From CAVQDV01 sp963711375 (lineage in GTDB: Bacteria > Pseudomonadota > Gammaproteobacteria > Coxiellales > Coxiellaceae), in contig CAVQDV010000005.1 of NCBI GenBank assembly GCA_963711375.1, forward strand, positions 1,426,001-1,490,000: 64,000 nt of DNA. The letters run 5' to 3'. Made by a program: the position numbers and the translations under genes. Position 1 is the first letter of the stretch. Each line of letters opens with the position of its first letter. The notes beneath the pieces are model-generated. The model did no database searches and had not been told where the DNA came from. It saw nothing but the letters and a program-made list of their open reading frames with translations. Below are positions 7,175 through 14,624 of this stretch, piece by piece.

Positions 7175-8146
7175 CTAATCTACCTTCAAAACAAGCTTTC
7201 CAACGGTTTGTCGGGTTTCTAGCAGCCGCTGGCCCTCTGCGGCCTGTGCCAGGGGCAGAATATGGTCAATCCTGAGCGATAGCCAACCTTCTTTTATGCC
7301 CTTCAAGACTGCATTCGCGCGTTCCAAACGCTCGGCACGGGTTTGGGTGAAATTAACCAAGTTACCGCTACAAATCGTAATGGATTTGGGCTGCAAAGAG
7401 GTGGGTAAGAAGGGCTCCTCGGCAGCACCGCTGGCCGAGCCAAATAAGCAGATTGTTCCTCTAATCCTCACGGCCTCCAGGTCTTTTAGAAAAGTGCTTT
7501 GACCGACCCCGTCAATAATATAATCCACCCCTGTATCGCCAGTTAACTTTCTACTTTCGGCTACAAAATCCTGGCTGGTATAGAGAACGATGTGATCGGC
7601 GCCTGCTTTCCGGGCTACCTCGGCCTTTTCCTCTGTGGAGACGGTTCCTATCACTCGCGCGCCTAAGTGCTTAAGCCATTGCACGAGAAGCAGTCCAACT
7701 CCACCAGCCGCCGCATGCACTAAAACAGTGTCGCCCGGTTTTATGTGATAAAACGCATGTAGCAAATAATGTGTGGTCATCCCTTGAAGCGGAAAGGCGG
7801 CCCCTTGTTCAAAACTGAGTTCTTCAGGAAGGGAAATTAAGAAGTCAGCAGGTACTAGATTATATTCAGCATAAGAGCCAAGTTGCGAAGCATAGGCTAC
7901 ACGGTCTCCCACTTTTACTTCCGTAACACCTTCACCAATAGCCTCAACAATACCAGAGCCTTCCAGTCCAGGGGTATAGGGCAGAGGAATGGGGTAACGA
8001 CCTCGTCTTTGGTACATGTCGATGAAATTAATTCCAGCGGCTTTTATTCGGACAAGCGCTTCGCCAGCCTTTGGTGTGGGCTTCGGTACTTCCTGCAATT
8101 CTAAAACACTGGCATCGCCGTTTTTGCTGATTCGAATGGCTTTCAT
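7175..8146 (-). CDS. qor: NADPH:quinone reductase, zeta-crystallin type
   Basis: 323-residue zinc-free medium-chain reductase. N-terminal GroES-like fold with INFIDMYQRRGRYP and PGLEGSGIVEAIGEGV, and the cofactor-binding motif VHAAAGGVGLLLVQWLKHLGARVIG (AAGGVG, about residue 148). These are hallmarks of Qor, which reduces quinones by one electron with NADPH. The start has an ideal AGGAGG with 8-base spacing. It is divergent from yajQ over about 107 bp. Confidence 0.93.
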   Translation of the reverse strand: MKAIRISKNGDASVLELQEVPKPTPKAGEALVRIKAAGINFIDMYQRRGRYPIPLPYTPGLEGSGIVEAIGEGVTEVKVGDRVAYASQLGSYAEYNLVPADFLISLPEELSFEQGAAFPLQGMTTHYLLHAFYHIKPGDTVLVHAAAGGVGLLLVQWLKHLGARVIGTVSTEEKAEVARKAGADHIVLYTSQDFVAESRKLTGDTGVDYIIDGVGQSTFLKDLEAVRIRGTICLFGSASGAAEEPFLPTSLQPKSITICSGNLVNFTQTRAERLERANAVLKGIKEGWLSLRIDHILPLAQAAEGQRLLETRQTVGKLVLKVD

Positions 8147-8253
8147 GATGAGGTCCTCCTGTTGCTACAATGATATCCTATTTTTTTGAGAAAATTCTCA
8201 AGCTATTAAAAAATGTTGTATCATAGCCAATCAAAATTACCAGGGAGATTGCC

Positions 8254-8736
8254 ATGCCATCCTTTGATATCGTTTCTGAATTTGATCAACACGAAGTGAA
8301 TAACGCTATTGATCAGGCAAATCGTGAAGTGGGCACACGTTACGATTTTAAAAATACCAATGCGATTTTTGAACTTAAAGAAGAGGTCATCAATTTATCA
8401 GCGCAGAGTGATTTTCAACTCCAGCAAATGATCGAAATTCTGAAAGCAAAAATGGCGAAGCGGCAAGTGGATTTGCAAATTCTCGATATTAAAAATCCCG
8501 TGATTGCGCTGAATAAAGCGACGCAAGAAGTAAAGCTTAAAAAAGGGATCGACAAAGAGCTCGCCAAAAAAGTGGTGCAAATAATTAAAGACAGCAAGAC
8601 AAAAGTGCAGGCTGCCATTCAAGGTGAGCAGGTGCGGGTGACAGGAAAAAATCGCGATGATTTACAGGAAATTATTGCCCTGATGCGAGGCCAGGATTTA
8701 GGGATGCCCTTGCAGTTTAATAATTTTAGAGACTAA
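8254..8736 (+). CDS. yajQ: YajQ family nucleotide-binding protein
   Basis: 160-residue member of the UPF0234/DUF520 family. It begins MPSFDIVSEFDQHEV, has the YDFKNT segment, and ends with TGKNRDDLQEIIALMRGQDLGMPLQFNNFRD, which is the diagnostic C terminus. Family members bind nucleotides, including cyclic-di-GMP in some species; no catalytic role is certain. Start ATG with GGGAGA 6 bases before. Confidence 0.95.
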   Translation: MPSFDIVSEFDQHEVNNAIDQANREVGTRYDFKNTNAIFELKEEVINLSAQSDFQLQQMIEILKAKMAKRQVDLQILDIKNPVIALNKATQEVKLKKGIDKELAKKVVQIIKDSKTKVQAAIQGEQVRVTGKNRDDLQEIIALMRGQDLGMPLQFNNFRD

Positions 8737-8753
8737 ACAAATGGGCTCTAGTA

Positions 8754-8783
8754 CAGGAGTTTCCGCTTTAGCGGGAGCTCCCG
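8754..8783. repeat. Short hairpin unit of the composite element
   Basis: CAGGAGTTTCCGC-TTTA-GCGGGAGCTCCCG, the terminal hairpin only, between the convergent ends of yajQ and the 8793 gene. No direct repeat is seen around it. It may double as a terminator region. Confidence 0.75.
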
Positions 8784-8792
8784 ATAATGGAG

Positions 8793-10238
8793 TTATTTTC
8801 TATAATGCTTAGTATCAAGCTCAGGATTTCCTAGTAGGAATTTTTTCTCTATTGGGTTTCCTTTGCTATCGGGCTTTGAAATCTCAACGAGAGAGAAGAA
8901 CAGGCGAATTCTTCCTTTTCCTTTAGAGCCCAATATTTTCAATTTAAATGCGGTTGAATTATCTAATGCATCAGGTTTTAAATTGTTATTATTATCATTT
9001 TTATGATGTTTCATTTCCTTAGTGCAATTAATCCAGCCTTGATCACCTTTTGAATTACCTATTTTCCCCAAAATGCCTTTATCAATAATTTTTTCTTGTG
9101 TTTTCTTGTCGAGATTTTTAATTATTTGATAAATTGCAGCAAAGTCCCATAAAACATAATATTTTTCATTCAGGTGTAGGATGCCTTCAGTAAGTGTCCA
9201 AAGCTCTATGATTGTGGACTCATCGCTTGAAAGGGAATTATTAACTTTCCAAGCGATCGTTTCTTGAGCGGTATTTTTTACAATTTCCCTAAGTGTCTTT
9301 ATTTGAACGGAGGGCGGCTCTTGAAAGTCGCAGTGTTTGTAATCTATAAAATAGTCATCTTTATTATCATTTTTTGAAAAATAAACGGGTTCTTTTTCAT
9401 CTTTAATGTTACGTGTACTTTTTGGCTTAGAAATTCGTGGCTTTTGTTCTGTTGACTTAGAAGCCGTAAAGTAATCGAGAAGCGTTTTAGATAAAATAGA
9501 TGCATGATTTACGCGAACAAGGTCAGGATGTTGATTTTCGATTATGCCGAACCCAGTCGTTAGGACGGCGCTAACAAGCAGAGCAGTTTTTGTTGGTAGA
9601 TCAAAAATAAAGTAGCCTAGAGAGGCAAACATGAGGAATACTGGTAACTCCGATACAATAGCACTCAGGGTCGGCAATATTATTAATAAGTTAGCAAGAG
9701 GCTTGGCCATTCCCTTTTCGTATGGAAATTTAATACCGAGATACTTTTCGAGAGCCTTTACCCCATTTTCATAATGCAATTCTAGGAGTTCTATTTTTTG
9801 ATTAGGGGGATAAATAGATCCCAGAACATCGCTGGCAATCTTTAGAAACCTACCGAGCTGACCACCGGAGACGTTCTGTAAATAGCTTCCTTCAAAGCCT
9901 AATTTTTTTAAATGGTCCCTTATAAAATTTTCGACTATGCCATCACTAATTTCTTTGATTTTTAGAGGTCTGAATATTGATAAGATCCGACTTTCAATCA
10001 GTGTTTCGATTCCCTTTAGCTTCCCAATCGTCGAGCTAAGTTTTGTTCTAATTAACTGAACACTTTTTCTCAGGAAGTAGTCTTCGAATATTTTTAATCT
10101 TATGGCTTCGTTAAATTGCCACATAGTGATGACGGTCTGGCGTGCGAGCTCCTGAAGCGGGATCATGTTATCATCGATAGCCGATCGTACTTGGCTTGAA
10201 ATCTGCTGGTTATTTATTTGATGATTTATTTTTCTCAT
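8793..10238 (-). CDS. Hypothetical membrane-associated protein
   Basis: I do not recognise it. About 480 residues: a helical N-terminal half, then a hydrophobic pair near residues 190-240 (LANLLIILPTLSAIV, LPVFLMFASLGYFIFDL, ALLVSAVLTTGFGI), then a polar C-terminal half with KHHKNDNNNNLK. The layout of a soluble head, central hairpin and long polar tail resembles host-directed effectors of Legionellales, but this is inference. The ATG at 10238 is preferred because GGGA lies just upstream. In-frame ATG 10244 and TTG 10265 are alternatives. Confidence 0.65.
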   Translation of the reverse strand: MRKINHQINNQQISSQVRSAIDDNMIPLQELARQTVITMWQFNEAIRLKIFEDYFLRKSVQLIRTKLSSTIGKLKGIETLIESRILSIFRPLKIKEISDGIVENFIRDHLKKLGFEGSYLQNVSGGQLGRFLKIASDVLGSIYPPNQKIELLELHYENGVKALEKYLGIKFPYEKGMAKPLANLLIILPTLSAIVSELPVFLMFASLGYFIFDLPTKTALLVSAVLTTGFGIIENQHPDLVRVNHASILSKTLLDYFTASKSTEQKPRISKPKSTRNIKDEKEPVYFSKNDNKDDYFIDYKHCDFQEPPSVQIKTLREIVKNTAQETIAWKVNNSLSSDESTIIELWTLTEGILHLNEKYYVLWDFAAIYQIIKNLDKKTQEKIIDKGILGKIGNSKGDQGWINCTKEMKHHKNDNNNNLKPDALDNSTAFKLKILGSKGKGRIRLFFSLVEISKPDSKGNPIEKKFLLGNPELDTKHYRK

Positions 10239-10348
10239 TGGCATCCCAATTTTTAGCGTATACAAACTCGTTTAATGATAAGAACATATATATTAGGGAT
10301 AGCAGAATGTCAATAACAGAGCGCCAATTCTTGATTTGCATAGAGGTG

Positions 10349-10377
10349 TGTACAGATTTTATAAGAAGCTATATAAT
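10349..10377 (+). promoter_or_regulatory. Promoter of the bufferin locus
   Basis: TGTACA, a 17-base spacer and a perfect TATAAT at 10372-10377, about 70 bases before the bufA start. The leader between holds TGTGGTATAGCAAGGTGCTATTACACAC-like dyads that could bind a regulator; no known copper operator is identified. Confidence 0.6.
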
Positions 10378-10447
10378 AGTGCTTGTGGTATAGCAAGGTG
10401 CTATTACACACGTAACACAAAGAGAAAATAAAAGGGAGTTTTATTCT

Positions 10448-10732
10448 ATGGAAATAACGAAAAAAGTTCTAGGCTTGGGAGCTGTTGCTGCCGTTGCTTT
10501 CGCTTGCTGGTTGCCAGCACAATCAAGCGCTGCTACTGCAGATACGGCACAAGTTAAACATCATGGCAAAGTACAATGCTTTGGTGTAAACCGTTGCAAA
10601 GGCCACTCAGCTTGCAAATCTGGCGCTAACAGCTGCAAAGGTAAAAACAGCTGCAAAGGCAAAGGCTTCAAGATGATGCGCGCTAAAAAATGTGAAAGAA
10701 AAGGCGGTCATACCGACGAAGCTCATCACTAA
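10448..10732 (+). CDS. bufA: Bufferin-type RiPP precursor (BufA)
   Basis: 94-residue precursor with a signal peptide (KKVLGLGAVAAVAFACWLP, then Ala-rich cleavage region near SSAATA). The mature part is Cys/Lys/Gly-rich, with six cysteines in repeating units CFGVNRCKGH, ACKSG, SCKGKN, SCKGKG, KKC. This spacing is typical of BufA2-like precursors, which are modified at cysteines by a DUF692 enzyme and sequester copper in the periplasm. RBS AAAAGGGAG upstream. A terminator hairpin separates it from bufB, so it is probably made in excess of its enzymes. No bufD/DoxX-like gene is adjacent. Confidence 0.85.
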   Translation: MEITKKVLGLGAVAAVAFACWLPAQSSAATADTAQVKHHGKVQCFGVNRCKGHSACKSGANSCKGKNSCKGKGFKMMRAKKCERKGGHTDEAHH

Positions 10733-10742
10733 AATTAGTGGA

Positions 10743-10780
10743 GAAGCGCGCTTACCTTTCGAGGCAAGCGCGCTTTTTTT
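10743..10780 (+). terminator. Hairpin terminator/attenuator between bufA and bufB
   Basis: Arms AAGCGCGCTT and AAGCGCGCTT (self-complementary) enclose an 11- to 12-base loop and are followed by seven T. It sits 10 bases after the bufA stop and ends 2 bases before the bufB ATG. Partial read-through would give many precursor transcripts per enzyme transcript. Confidence 0.8.
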
Positions 10781-10782
10781 AT

Positions 10783-11691
10783 ATGCCAAAAAAACTCGAT
10801 AAAAAACCCATTTTAGGCTTTGGCTTAGGTCTACGGACAGAGCACTATGAAACGATTTTAAATGAAACCCCCAAAGTCGATTGGTTTGAAATTTTAACTG
10901 AAAATTACTTAGTTCCGGGCGGAAAACCGCTTTATTATCTCGAAAAAATTTCTGAACGCTATCCCGTCGTGATGCATGGCGTTTCCATGTCGATTGGCAG
11001 CAGTGATCCCTTGGATTGGGATTATTTAAAGCAAGTTAAAAATTTGGCCGAAAAAACACAGGCCCGCTGGATTTCAGATCATCTTTGCTGGACCGGTGTC
11101 GAAGGCAAGAATTTACACGATTTAATGCCTCTACCTTATACCGAAGAAGCAGTAAAACACGTCGTAAAACGAATTCAAGAAGTCCAAGATTTTTTAGAGC
11201 GCCGAATACTAATCGAAAATGTGTCAAGTTATGTAAATTATCAGCAGTCCACCCTGCAAGAATGGGAATTTGTGAGCGCTATTGCTGAAAATTCGGATAG
11301 TTTAATTTTACTCGATATTAATAATATTTATGTGAGCTCCGTGAATCACGAATTTAATCCTCTGGATTATATTGAAAATGTTCCTTTTGAGCGCGTGTAT
11401 CAATTTCATTTGGCGGGGCACTCTGACATGGGCGATTATATTATCGACACTCATGATCATGATATCGTAAAACCTGTTTGGAAATTATACGAAGAAACGC
11501 TAAAACGCGTGGGATTTGTTTCGACCATGATTGAGCGAGATGATCATATTCCGCCTTTAGCCGACGTCTTATTAGAGCTCGATCAGGCCAAAAAAATAGC
11601 GAAAAAAACTTGTCCTGAACTCTTTCTCCCTCAAAATCGCGATAATTCTACGCGTCGTTTTACCGCAGAGCTATTGCATGACAATGCCTAG
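10783..11691 (+). CDS. bufB: Multinuclear non-heme iron oxidative enzyme (BufB, DUF692)
   Basis: TIM-barrel MNIO enzyme that modifies cysteines of the BufA precursor. Metal-ligand blocks are all visible: FGLGLRTEHYE, WFEILTENYL, MHGVSMSIGS, SDHLCW, LIENVSSYV, LLDINNIYV, HLAGHSD, DTHDHDIVKPVW and MIERDDHIPP. About 302 residues from ATG 10783, the usual family length. The start sits directly after the T-run with no clear Shine-Dalgarno. An upstream GTG at 10738 would put the hairpin inside the gene and has no ribosome site either. BufC follows after 36 bases. Confidence 0.93.
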   Translation: MPKKLDKKPILGFGLGLRTEHYETILNETPKVDWFEILTENYLVPGGKPLYYLEKISERYPVVMHGVSMSIGSSDPLDWDYLKQVKNLAEKTQARWISDHLCWTGVEGKNLHDLMPLPYTEEAVKHVVKRIQEVQDFLERRILIENVSSYVNYQQSTLQEWEFVSAIAENSDSLILLDINNIYVSSVNHEFNPLDYIENVPFERVYQFHLAGHSDMGDYIIDTHDHDIVKPVWKLYEETLKRVGFVSTMIERDDHIPPLADVLLELDQAKKIAKKTCPELFLPQNRDNSTRRFTAELLHDNA

Positions 11692-11727
11692 TGTTGTAAA
11701 AATTCAGTCAGGTGAGAGAAAATAAAA

Positions 11728-12516
11728 ATGCTTAATTTATCGAATATTCAAAAATCCTTTCAAAATGCGGTCTTGAGCGATGAAGCCAGTGCGCCAGATT
11801 TTTTTATTTCAACAGAAAAAGTCTCAGCAGAAACCCGCTTAGAAATTTATAGCGAAGCCTATCGATGGCGTTTAGTTGAGTGCTTAGAAGCCAATTATCC
11901 CGTTTTATCTCGATATCTTGGAGACGAAAATTTTTCGGCCTTAGCCTTAGGGTATGTGGACGAATACCCTTCAGAATATCGCAATGTGAGATGGTTTGGA
12001 GATCGCTTAGCAGAATTTATCGCAGACACGGAAGAATTTTCAGATAATCCTTTCGTCATTGAGCTCGCCAAGTTGGAGTGGATTTTATCGCTAGTTTTTG
12101 ATGCAAAAGAGGCTCCCATTTTAGCCTTCAGCGATTTTGCCACTATTTCCCCAGAAAAATGGCCAAATTTAATTTTACAATTTCATCCTAGCGTACACCG
12201 CTTAAATATCGCCTGGAATACTGTAGAAATTTGGGAAGCTCTCATGCAAGAGGCTGAAGAATATCCCGAGCCAGTGATGCTTGAAACCCAAGAACCCTGG
12301 ATTTTTTGGCGTAAAGACTTAGAAATTTCATTTTGCGCAATGCCCATTCTAGAAGCCAAGATTTTAGATTTTAGCAAGGATGGCAAAAATTGGCAGACCC
12401 TTTGTGAATCCCTTTTACCCTCCATGAACGAAGAAGAAATTCCAAATTTCATCGCGCCACTTTTAGGAAAATGGCTCCAATCTGGTCTCATATCTTTTTT
12501 CTTAATAAAGCCTTAA
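11728..12516 (+). CDS. bufC: DUF2063 putative DNA-binding/RiPP recognition protein (BufC)
   Basis: 262 residues. The N-terminal half is the DUF2063 domain: QKSFQNAVLSD, ETRLEIYSEAYRWRLVECLEANYPVLSRYLGDENF, LALGYVDEYPSEYRNVRWFGDRLAEF. Family members partner DUF692 enzymes; the C-terminal part supplies a RiPP recognition-like fold that binds the precursor leader. Co-directional with bufB, RBS AGGTGAGAG upstream. Completes the bufA-B-C set. Confidence 0.92.
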   Translation: MLNLSNIQKSFQNAVLSDEASAPDFFISTEKVSAETRLEIYSEAYRWRLVECLEANYPVLSRYLGDENFSALALGYVDEYPSEYRNVRWFGDRLAEFIADTEEFSDNPFVIELAKLEWILSLVFDAKEAPILAFSDFATISPEKWPNLILQFHPSVHRLNIAWNTVEIWEALMQEAEEYPEPVMLETQEPWIFWRKDLEISFCAMPILEAKILDFSKDGKNWQTLCESLLPSMNEEEIPNFIAPLLGKWLQSGLISFFLIKP

Positions 12517-12611
12517 GGAAAGTCAAAAATAATTTTTACTTATGTTGACATTGCACTTTTAATCCCTAAAAATAGGATAGAAATTAAACATTCTTTTAGC
12601 CGGAGATTAAA

Positions 12612-13514
12612 ATGAGATATGCAGTACATGGGTTCGGGTTTGAGTTTCAGCCTAAATCCCCCGAAAGGACAATTTTTGAACTAGAAGATACCAATAAAAT
12701 TGAAGCTCGAAAAGCTGAAGCTGAAAAGGCCGAAAAAATCAGAATCGACAATTTAAAAATAGAATTCCAAAAGAACTTGAACGGCTTGGGTTATTCTGCC
12801 GAATCTGCCGCAGTTAAAAAACTGTTTAAAAGCGATACAGATTTTGAATTTGCTAAACTGCTTAGTTTCGATACAGATTTTGAACTTGCTAAAAAGAATC
12901 TACTCAAAATAGTCACAATGGAATTAACTGATGCAAGAGCTTCTCTTAAAAGCGACAAAAAATCGGAATTAACAAGAGAGCAGAAAAAAGAAATGGGTTC
13001 TATTCTTAGTCTTATTGAAACTGAATTGGTCGGTAATGGGGAGGAGAATAAAGGCAGCGTCGGGATGTTGGCGCCTAATTCGGATCGTAAAATTGAGCAA
13101 GAGTTTTTTGTGGGAGCCGCGCTCGCGACTATTGGCACCGCTAAGAGGGCTAAGGATGTGATCGAGGGCCAACAAAATATTCCCTATTCGAAAAAAATTA
13201 AAATGTTAACGACGTGTGCAATAATCGGCGGAGTCCTCGGTGCAGTGATTGGAGGCGCTCTTGGCCTCGTCCTTGGTGCTGCCGCGGGTACTGCGCTAGG
13301 CGTGCTTTGTGGATTAGCAGTCGGAGCTATTCTGTATGGATGTACGGCTAATTCATCTGACAAATTGGAAGCGGGCTTTGAAAAAATCCGCAGCCCCTTT
13401 GCTGGGGTAACCGCGAAGGAATTAAGAGGAAAGGGAATATTTGGGGACAGCATCTGGCGCAGTAATGATGCTAATACAGATAGCTTCGTAATATCTGCTG
13501 TATTCAAGTTCTAA
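12612..13514 (+). CDS. Hypothetical protein with Gly-rich membrane hairpin
   Basis: I do not recognise this 300-residue protein. It has a charged helical N-terminal half with a short internal repeat (KSDTDFEFAKLL, SFDTDFELAKKN), then a strongly hydrophobic Gly/Ala hairpin near residues 200-245 (AIIGGVLGAVIGGALGLVLG, AAGTALGVLCGLAVGAILYG) followed by a polar tail. The Gly-zipper hairpin resembles membrane-inserting effectors and stress proteins, but no family can be named. GGAG precedes the ATG and a strong terminator follows. Confidence 0.65.
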   Translation: MRYAVHGFGFEFQPKSPERTIFELEDTNKIEARKAEAEKAEKIRIDNLKIEFQKNLNGLGYSAESAAVKKLFKSDTDFEFAKLLSFDTDFELAKKNLLKIVTMELTDARASLKSDKKSELTREQKKEMGSILSLIETELVGNGEENKGSVGMLAPNSDRKIEQEFFVGAALATIGTAKRAKDVIEGQQNIPYSKKIKMLTTCAIIGGVLGAVIGGALGLVLGAAAGTALGVLCGLAVGAILYGCTANSSDKLEAGFEKIRSPFAGVTAKELRGKGIFGDSIWRSNDANTDSFVISAVFKF

Positions 13515-13541
13515 ATAAAAAATTCGGAGTCAAGCCGAAGT

Positions 13542-13582
13542 AAAGGCCGAGTTTCAAGAAATTGAAATTCGGCCTTTTTTTT
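13542..13582 (+). terminator. Strong intrinsic terminator
   Basis: Stem AGGCCGA(G)TTTCAA / TTGAAATTCGGCCT with loop GAAA-like, followed by eight T. It ends the 12612 gene transcript. Confidence 0.9.
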
Positions 13583-13604
13583 AAATACCTCTCCATTCTT
13601 CTAA

Positions 13605-13820
13605 ACCTATGCAAACTTATCCAAAGGTCAGCAATTCCCGCGAAAGCGGGAATTGCTACAAAAAGCTGGGGGTCCTCAGGGGGAGCAAGGCTCCCCTTGA
13701 GCGCCAGCGGTGGGTTTCCCACCGCGCCAGCGTTAAAACCAGGAAGGAGTTCCCGCTTTAGCGGGAGCTCCTGTCCAAAGGTAGCTTTGCTGTTAAATTC
13801 CTGCAGTCACGCTCCACAAA
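13605..13820 (-). other. IS607 right-end-like remnant split by a MITE
   Basis: Joined across the inserted repeat, the sequence reads ...CTATGCAAACTTATCCAAAGGT-AGCTTTGCTGTTAAATTCCTGCAG. It resembles the IS607 right end on the minus strand (CCTACCCAAACCTACCC, then AAAGGTAGCTTTAGCGCTAGATTCCTGC). It is a small diverged fragment with no coding remnant, interrupted by the composite element at 13629-13773. Confidence 0.5.
13629..13773. repeat. Composite palindromic element, full copy with 9-bp direct repeats
   Basis: 145 bp beginning CAGCAATTCCCGC and ending GCGGGAGCTCCTG. It has three parts: a first hairpin (AGCAATTCCCGCG..CGGGAATTGCT), a GC-rich middle (GCTGGGGGTCC...GCGCCAGC), and a last hairpin (AGGAGTTCCCGC..GCGGGAGCTCCT). 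TCCAAAGGT lies on both sides (13620-13628 and 13774-13782), as expected for a target duplication. It has no coding capacity. Confidence 0.85.
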
Positions 13821-13952
13821 CCCAAGAGTGCCACGGATAACATGGCAGCCCAAAAAAATGTGTGCATAGTTTAGGTCCAAGGGTGAGAGTGAGCGAAGTG
13901 CAGATAAGCCCAAGATAGCATTGGACCTTGCTCCCCGTCCCCACCAAAGCGT

Positions 13953-14085
13953 TTCCGCTTAAGATTTTGGGGCGGCCAGAGGAGGGGTATTTCGGAGAGA
14001 AGTAAAGCGCAGGAGGGCGGAGCCCGACGAGCCATGAACGGAGAAATACCCCTCCTCTGGCCGCCCCAAAATCTTAAGCGGAAAC
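13953..14085. repeat. Perfect 42-bp inverted repeat with 49-base centre
   Basis: 13953-13994 and 14044-14085 are exact reverse complements, starting TTTCCGCTTAAGATTTTGG. The centre (13995-14043) contains GGGCGGAGCCCGACGAGCC. No second copy is in the window. It lies about 40 bases upstream of the mraZ promoter region. Just before it (13873-13931) is another dyad, AGGTCCAA...TTGGACCT. No rnpB-like core was found in this gap although that gene sits here in some relatives. Confidence 0.85.
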
Positions 14086-14123
14086 TCCTTACACAAAAAA
14101 TTCTGTACTATTTTCGATCCACA

Positions 14124-14148
14124 GTGGTACAATGTGGGTAATCGTGGG
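14124..14148 (+). promoter_or_regulatory. MraZ operator and dcw promoter
   Basis: Three direct repeats GTGGT (14124), GTGGG (14134) and GTGGG (14144) at exact 10-base intervals match the known TGGGN-repeat operator of MraZ. A -10-like TACAAT (14128-14133) lies between the first two boxes, so MraZ binding would block the promoter of its own operon. Confidence 0.75.
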
Positions 14149-14159
14149 AGAAAATGGAA

Positions 14160-14618
14160 ATGTTTAGAGGGTTAACCTCAGTAAACATAGATGATAAGGG
14201 ACGAATTACTATCCCATCTCATCACCGGACAAGTATCATGGATGAAGCAAACGGTGCGCTGGTCCTTACGATAGACACGGAAGACCGCTGCTTATTACTG
14301 TACCCCATGCCACATTGGCAAGTCATTGAAGAAAAATTGGGACAGTTACCTAGCTTTCATCCAGTAACACGCCGGATACAAAGATTGTTGGTTGGCCATG
14401 CCACAGAGCTTGAGCTTGATCGTAACGGTCGGATTTTATTGCCGACACTTTTACGAGAATACGCCGGCTTAGACAAAACCGTCATGTTGGTTGGCCAAGG
14501 TAATAAAATAGAACTCTGGGGGGAGTCGCAATGGCAGATTGGACGTGATCGTTGGTTATCTGAGGGCATGGATGAAAACTCAGGCGCACCGGCCGAATTA
14601 TTAACCTTGTCATTATAA
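14160..14618 (+). CDS. mraZ: Transcriptional regulator MraZ
   Basis: Two SpoVT-AbrB-type domains with the paired D-x3-R signatures DDKGRITIP and DRNGRILLP. It represses the division/cell-wall cluster by binding GTGGG repeats seen directly upstream. I choose ATG 14160 (MFRGLTSVN, the canonical N terminus) because GGGAG is 9 bases before it. The ATG at 14154 is too close to the ribosome site. 152 residues; the C-terminal tail is slightly longer than in E. coli. Confidence 0.95.
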   Translation: MFRGLTSVNIDDKGRITIPSHHRTSIMDEANGALVLTIDTEDRCLLLYPMPHWQVIEEKLGQLPSFHPVTRRIQRLLVGHATELELDRNGRILLPTLLREYAGLDKTVMLVGQGNKIELWGESQWQIGRDRWLSEGMDENSGAPAELLTLSL

Positions 14619-14624
14619 ATAATC

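Noticed and set aside
9876..10237. Signal peptide or coiled-coil effector claim for the 8793 gene
   Set aside because: The N terminus is polar and helical with no hydrophobic leader; effector status cannot be shown from sequence.
10196..10393. 65-residue plus-strand open frame before bufA
   Set aside because: It overlaps the start of the minus-strand 8793 gene and contains the bufA promoter; no ribosome site and no domain.
13785..14153. Possible rnpB (RNase P RNA) upstream of mraZ
   Set aside because: In some relatives rnpB lies here, but no GAGGAAAGTCC-type core or its complement is present; the hairpins are repeats.
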